A stretch of 6,761 nt of DNA from Planctomycetaceae bacterium (GTDB lineage: Bacteria; Planctomycetota; Planctomycetia; Pirellulales; Thermoguttaceae), in the NCBI GenBank assembly GCA_031267635.1, contig JAIRYX010000396.1, positions 1-6,761 of the forward strand, read 5' to 3'. This document shows, piece after piece, positions 5,868 to 6,761 of this stretch (its first letter is position 1; every line of letters starts with the position of its first letter). The position numbers and the translations under genes were made by a program. The notes beneath the pieces are model-generated. The model was given only the letters and a program-made list of their open reading frames with translations, searched no databases and was not told the DNA's origin.

Positions 5868-5940
5868 ATGCAAGACGATATTGTAAGCAACATTCGGGAT
5901 AAATACAATAGTATTTCTGTGTTTTTGAACGAACGTCAAA
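5868..5940 (+). pseudogene. Probable N-terminal remnant of an ISAzo13-type transposase
   Basis: The frame opens MQDDIVSNIRDKYNSISVFL followed by NERQK. From memory, ISAzo13-family transposases start with a helix of the form 'I..KY..I..FLNER.RR.WAA.EA' followed by a Gly-rich 'GGIS.VSRATG' region. The first 24 residues fit that beginning, but the continuation (IDQIFKELRINTISLEHDRYF) does not, and no further transposase sequence follows. The open frame runs to 6125 only because it reads antisense through the end of the kinase gene. I therefore see a fragment cut off at about 5940, with the rest of the element deleted. It could instead be a small unrelated protein; the call rests on a short stretch and on memory of the family. 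Confidence 0.4.
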
Positions 5941-6003
5941 AAATTGACCAAATTTTTAAGGAACTTCGGATTAATACAATAAGTTTAGAACATGACCGTT
6001 ATT

Positions 6004-6540
6004 TTAAGGAAATGTTTTTACGATTTTCAATAACTTTTCTACGCCTTCTTCGATTGTGCCGTTATTTTCGATGGAGGCGTGGGCAATCGTGTTGTATAGA
6101 GAGACGTTTGACTCAAATTGACTGAAAATAAATTCGCTCATGTCTCTTGGTTCTCTTCCTTCTTTTTCGTCGGAATATCTGACAAAGGGAAACCGGCTTT
6201 TGGCTTTTTCAAGCAGGAGTTTTCTGTCTTGCTTAATGTAAACGACGGTACCAAATTCACGAAGTGCTTGCGCATTTCGCCAGTCAATAACGTCGTCGGC
6301 ACCGGTTGAAACGACGGTTGGTTCTGTTTCGTTTTTTAGACTTTGGACAATCTCGTCTTTGTAATAAGGGATGCGACTCATTGCTACCCAAGCGGTGAAA
6401 TCGGGTTCTCTCACTATACTTCTCTCGTAAGCAATTTCATCAATATCTATAAATTTCATCGAACATCTCTCCGCAACAATTCTACCCAACGTCGTTTTTC
6501 CGCAACAGGGTAAACCAACAAGAACAAGATTACGAGACAT
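6004..6540 (-). CDS. Shikimate kinase-like P-loop kinase with altered substrate site
   Basis: At 178 residues this is the usual length for shikimate kinase, which phosphorylates the 3-hydroxyl of shikimate in aromatic amino acid synthesis in the cytoplasm. The nucleotide site is intact: Walker A GLPCCGKTT (9-17), then FIDIDE (30-35) with D32 and D34 at the magnesium/shikimate aspartate positions. Beyond that the match weakens. The region where the family has F-R-x-x-E reads YYKDE (59-63). The GGG substrate loop reads STGADDV (78-84). The lid lacks a clear RPLL (R116-R121 region), and the Arg four positions before the Tyr in 'R..LY...A' is N145 (NVSLYNTIAHA). It may be a divergent shikimate kinase or a relative acting on another small molecule. 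AAGGAGA (6557-6551) lies 10 bases before the ATG. No other aro genes are in view. The Lys-rich gene lies 89 bases upstream on the same strand. Confidence 0.8.
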   Translation of the reverse strand: MSRNLVLVGLPCCGKTTLGRIVAERCSMKFIDIDEIAYERSIVREPDFTAWVAMSRIPYYKDEIVQSLKNETEPTVVSTGADDVIDWRNAQALREFGTVVYIKQDRKLLLEKAKSRFPFVRYSDEKEGREPRDMSEFIFSQFESNVSLYNTIAHASIENNGTIEEGVEKLLKIVKTFP

Positions 6541-6629
6541 GATTTGTTATTCTCCTTATGTTATGCCGAAGCCGGTATCAATCAAAATTCACAGATCAAA
6601 CATTTGGTGTTCCGTAACCGGTACGGGTG
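6541..6629 (-). promoter_or_regulatory. Gap between Lys-rich gene and kinase gene, with kinase ribosome binding site
   Basis: The 89 bases contain AAGGAGA (6557-6551, minus strand) in front of the kinase ATG and, just past the upstream stop, a weak inverted repeat CCGT-A-ACCGGT-ACGG (6612-6626). That repeat is not followed by a T-run, so read-through from the upstream gene is possible. Confidence 0.45.
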
Positions 6630-6761
6630 TTAGGCTTTACGCCAGCAGTTTCCAGTTAATCCTAACTGCTTTCTTTTCCTTGGTTTAGCAATTTTTTTGT
6701 TGAGACGTGGTTCTTTCTTTTTACGTTTTTTCTTATTGGTATTTTTTTTGAAGGCGGTCGT
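6630..6761 (-). CDS. C-terminal fragment of a Lys/Arg-rich protein, runs off the window
   Basis: The minus strand is open from the window edge to a TAA at 6632-6630, giving 43 residues. They begin TTAFKKNTNKKKRKKKEPRL and end TGNCWRKA. About half the residues are Lys or Arg, mostly in runs, with Asn, Pro and Thr between them. Such tails bind nucleic acid or are simply disordered basic extensions; no domain is visible. The coding call rests on the open frame, the sudden non-basic end (LGLTGNCWRKA) right before the stop, and the kinase gene following on the same strand. A-rich DNA gives Lys codons in any case, so the fragment could be fortuitous. The start and main domain lie outside the window. 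Confidence 0.45.
   Translation of the reverse strand, partial: TTAFKKNTNKKKRKKKEPRLNKKIAKPRKRKQLGLTGNCWRKA

Noticed and set aside
5941..6125. Continuation of the transposase-like frame to 6125
   Set aside because: From 6004 it reads antisense through the kinase gene, and the residues after about 24 do not resemble a transposase.

Overview
The window reads as chromosomal DNA from a planctomycete, most likely a Pirellulales/Thermoguttaceae-type gut or anaerobic lineage. The phylum call rests on the large minus-strand secretin, whose layout (signal peptide, long helical/TPR-like N-terminal half, STN-like domain, Gly/Asn-rich linker, secretin core) I associate with Planctomycetes, and on a small membrane-anchored protein resembling a planctomycete-typical hypothetical family. 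The family-level placement is inference. All supported genes lie on the minus strand. Coding DNA is of moderate GC and the spacers are clearly AT-richer.

Layout: (1) 1-49, a strong hairpin that probably ends the first gene. (2) 50-802, a single-pass membrane protein of unknown function. (3) 803-1607, about 800 bases without a convincing gene but full of repeats: a 105-base unit duplicated in tandem, inverted partial copies of it forming an imperfect palindrome over about 860-1480, a flanking direct repeat, an octamer array, and two strong hairpins next to the secretin stop codon. (4) 1608-5294, the secretin-family outer-membrane protein, 1228 residues, with two plausible translation starts. 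(5) 5295-5867, an AT-rich spacer with two operator-like palindromes and no supported gene. (6) 5868 to about 5940, on the plus strand, a probable short remnant of an ISAzo13-type transposase N-terminus behind a good promoter match. (7) 6004-6540, a P-loop kinase of the shikimate kinase fold whose substrate-binding positions look degenerate. (8) 6630-6761, the C-terminal end of a Lys/Arg-rich protein that runs off the window.

The genes do not form an obvious pathway. The secretin stands alone, without neighbouring type II secretion or type IV pilus genes in view, and the kinase follows the Lys-rich gene on the same strand after 89 bases and could share a transcript. I found no CRISPR array, rRNA, tRNA or recognisable defence cassette. 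The least explained part is the palindromic repeat region between the small membrane protein and the secretin.
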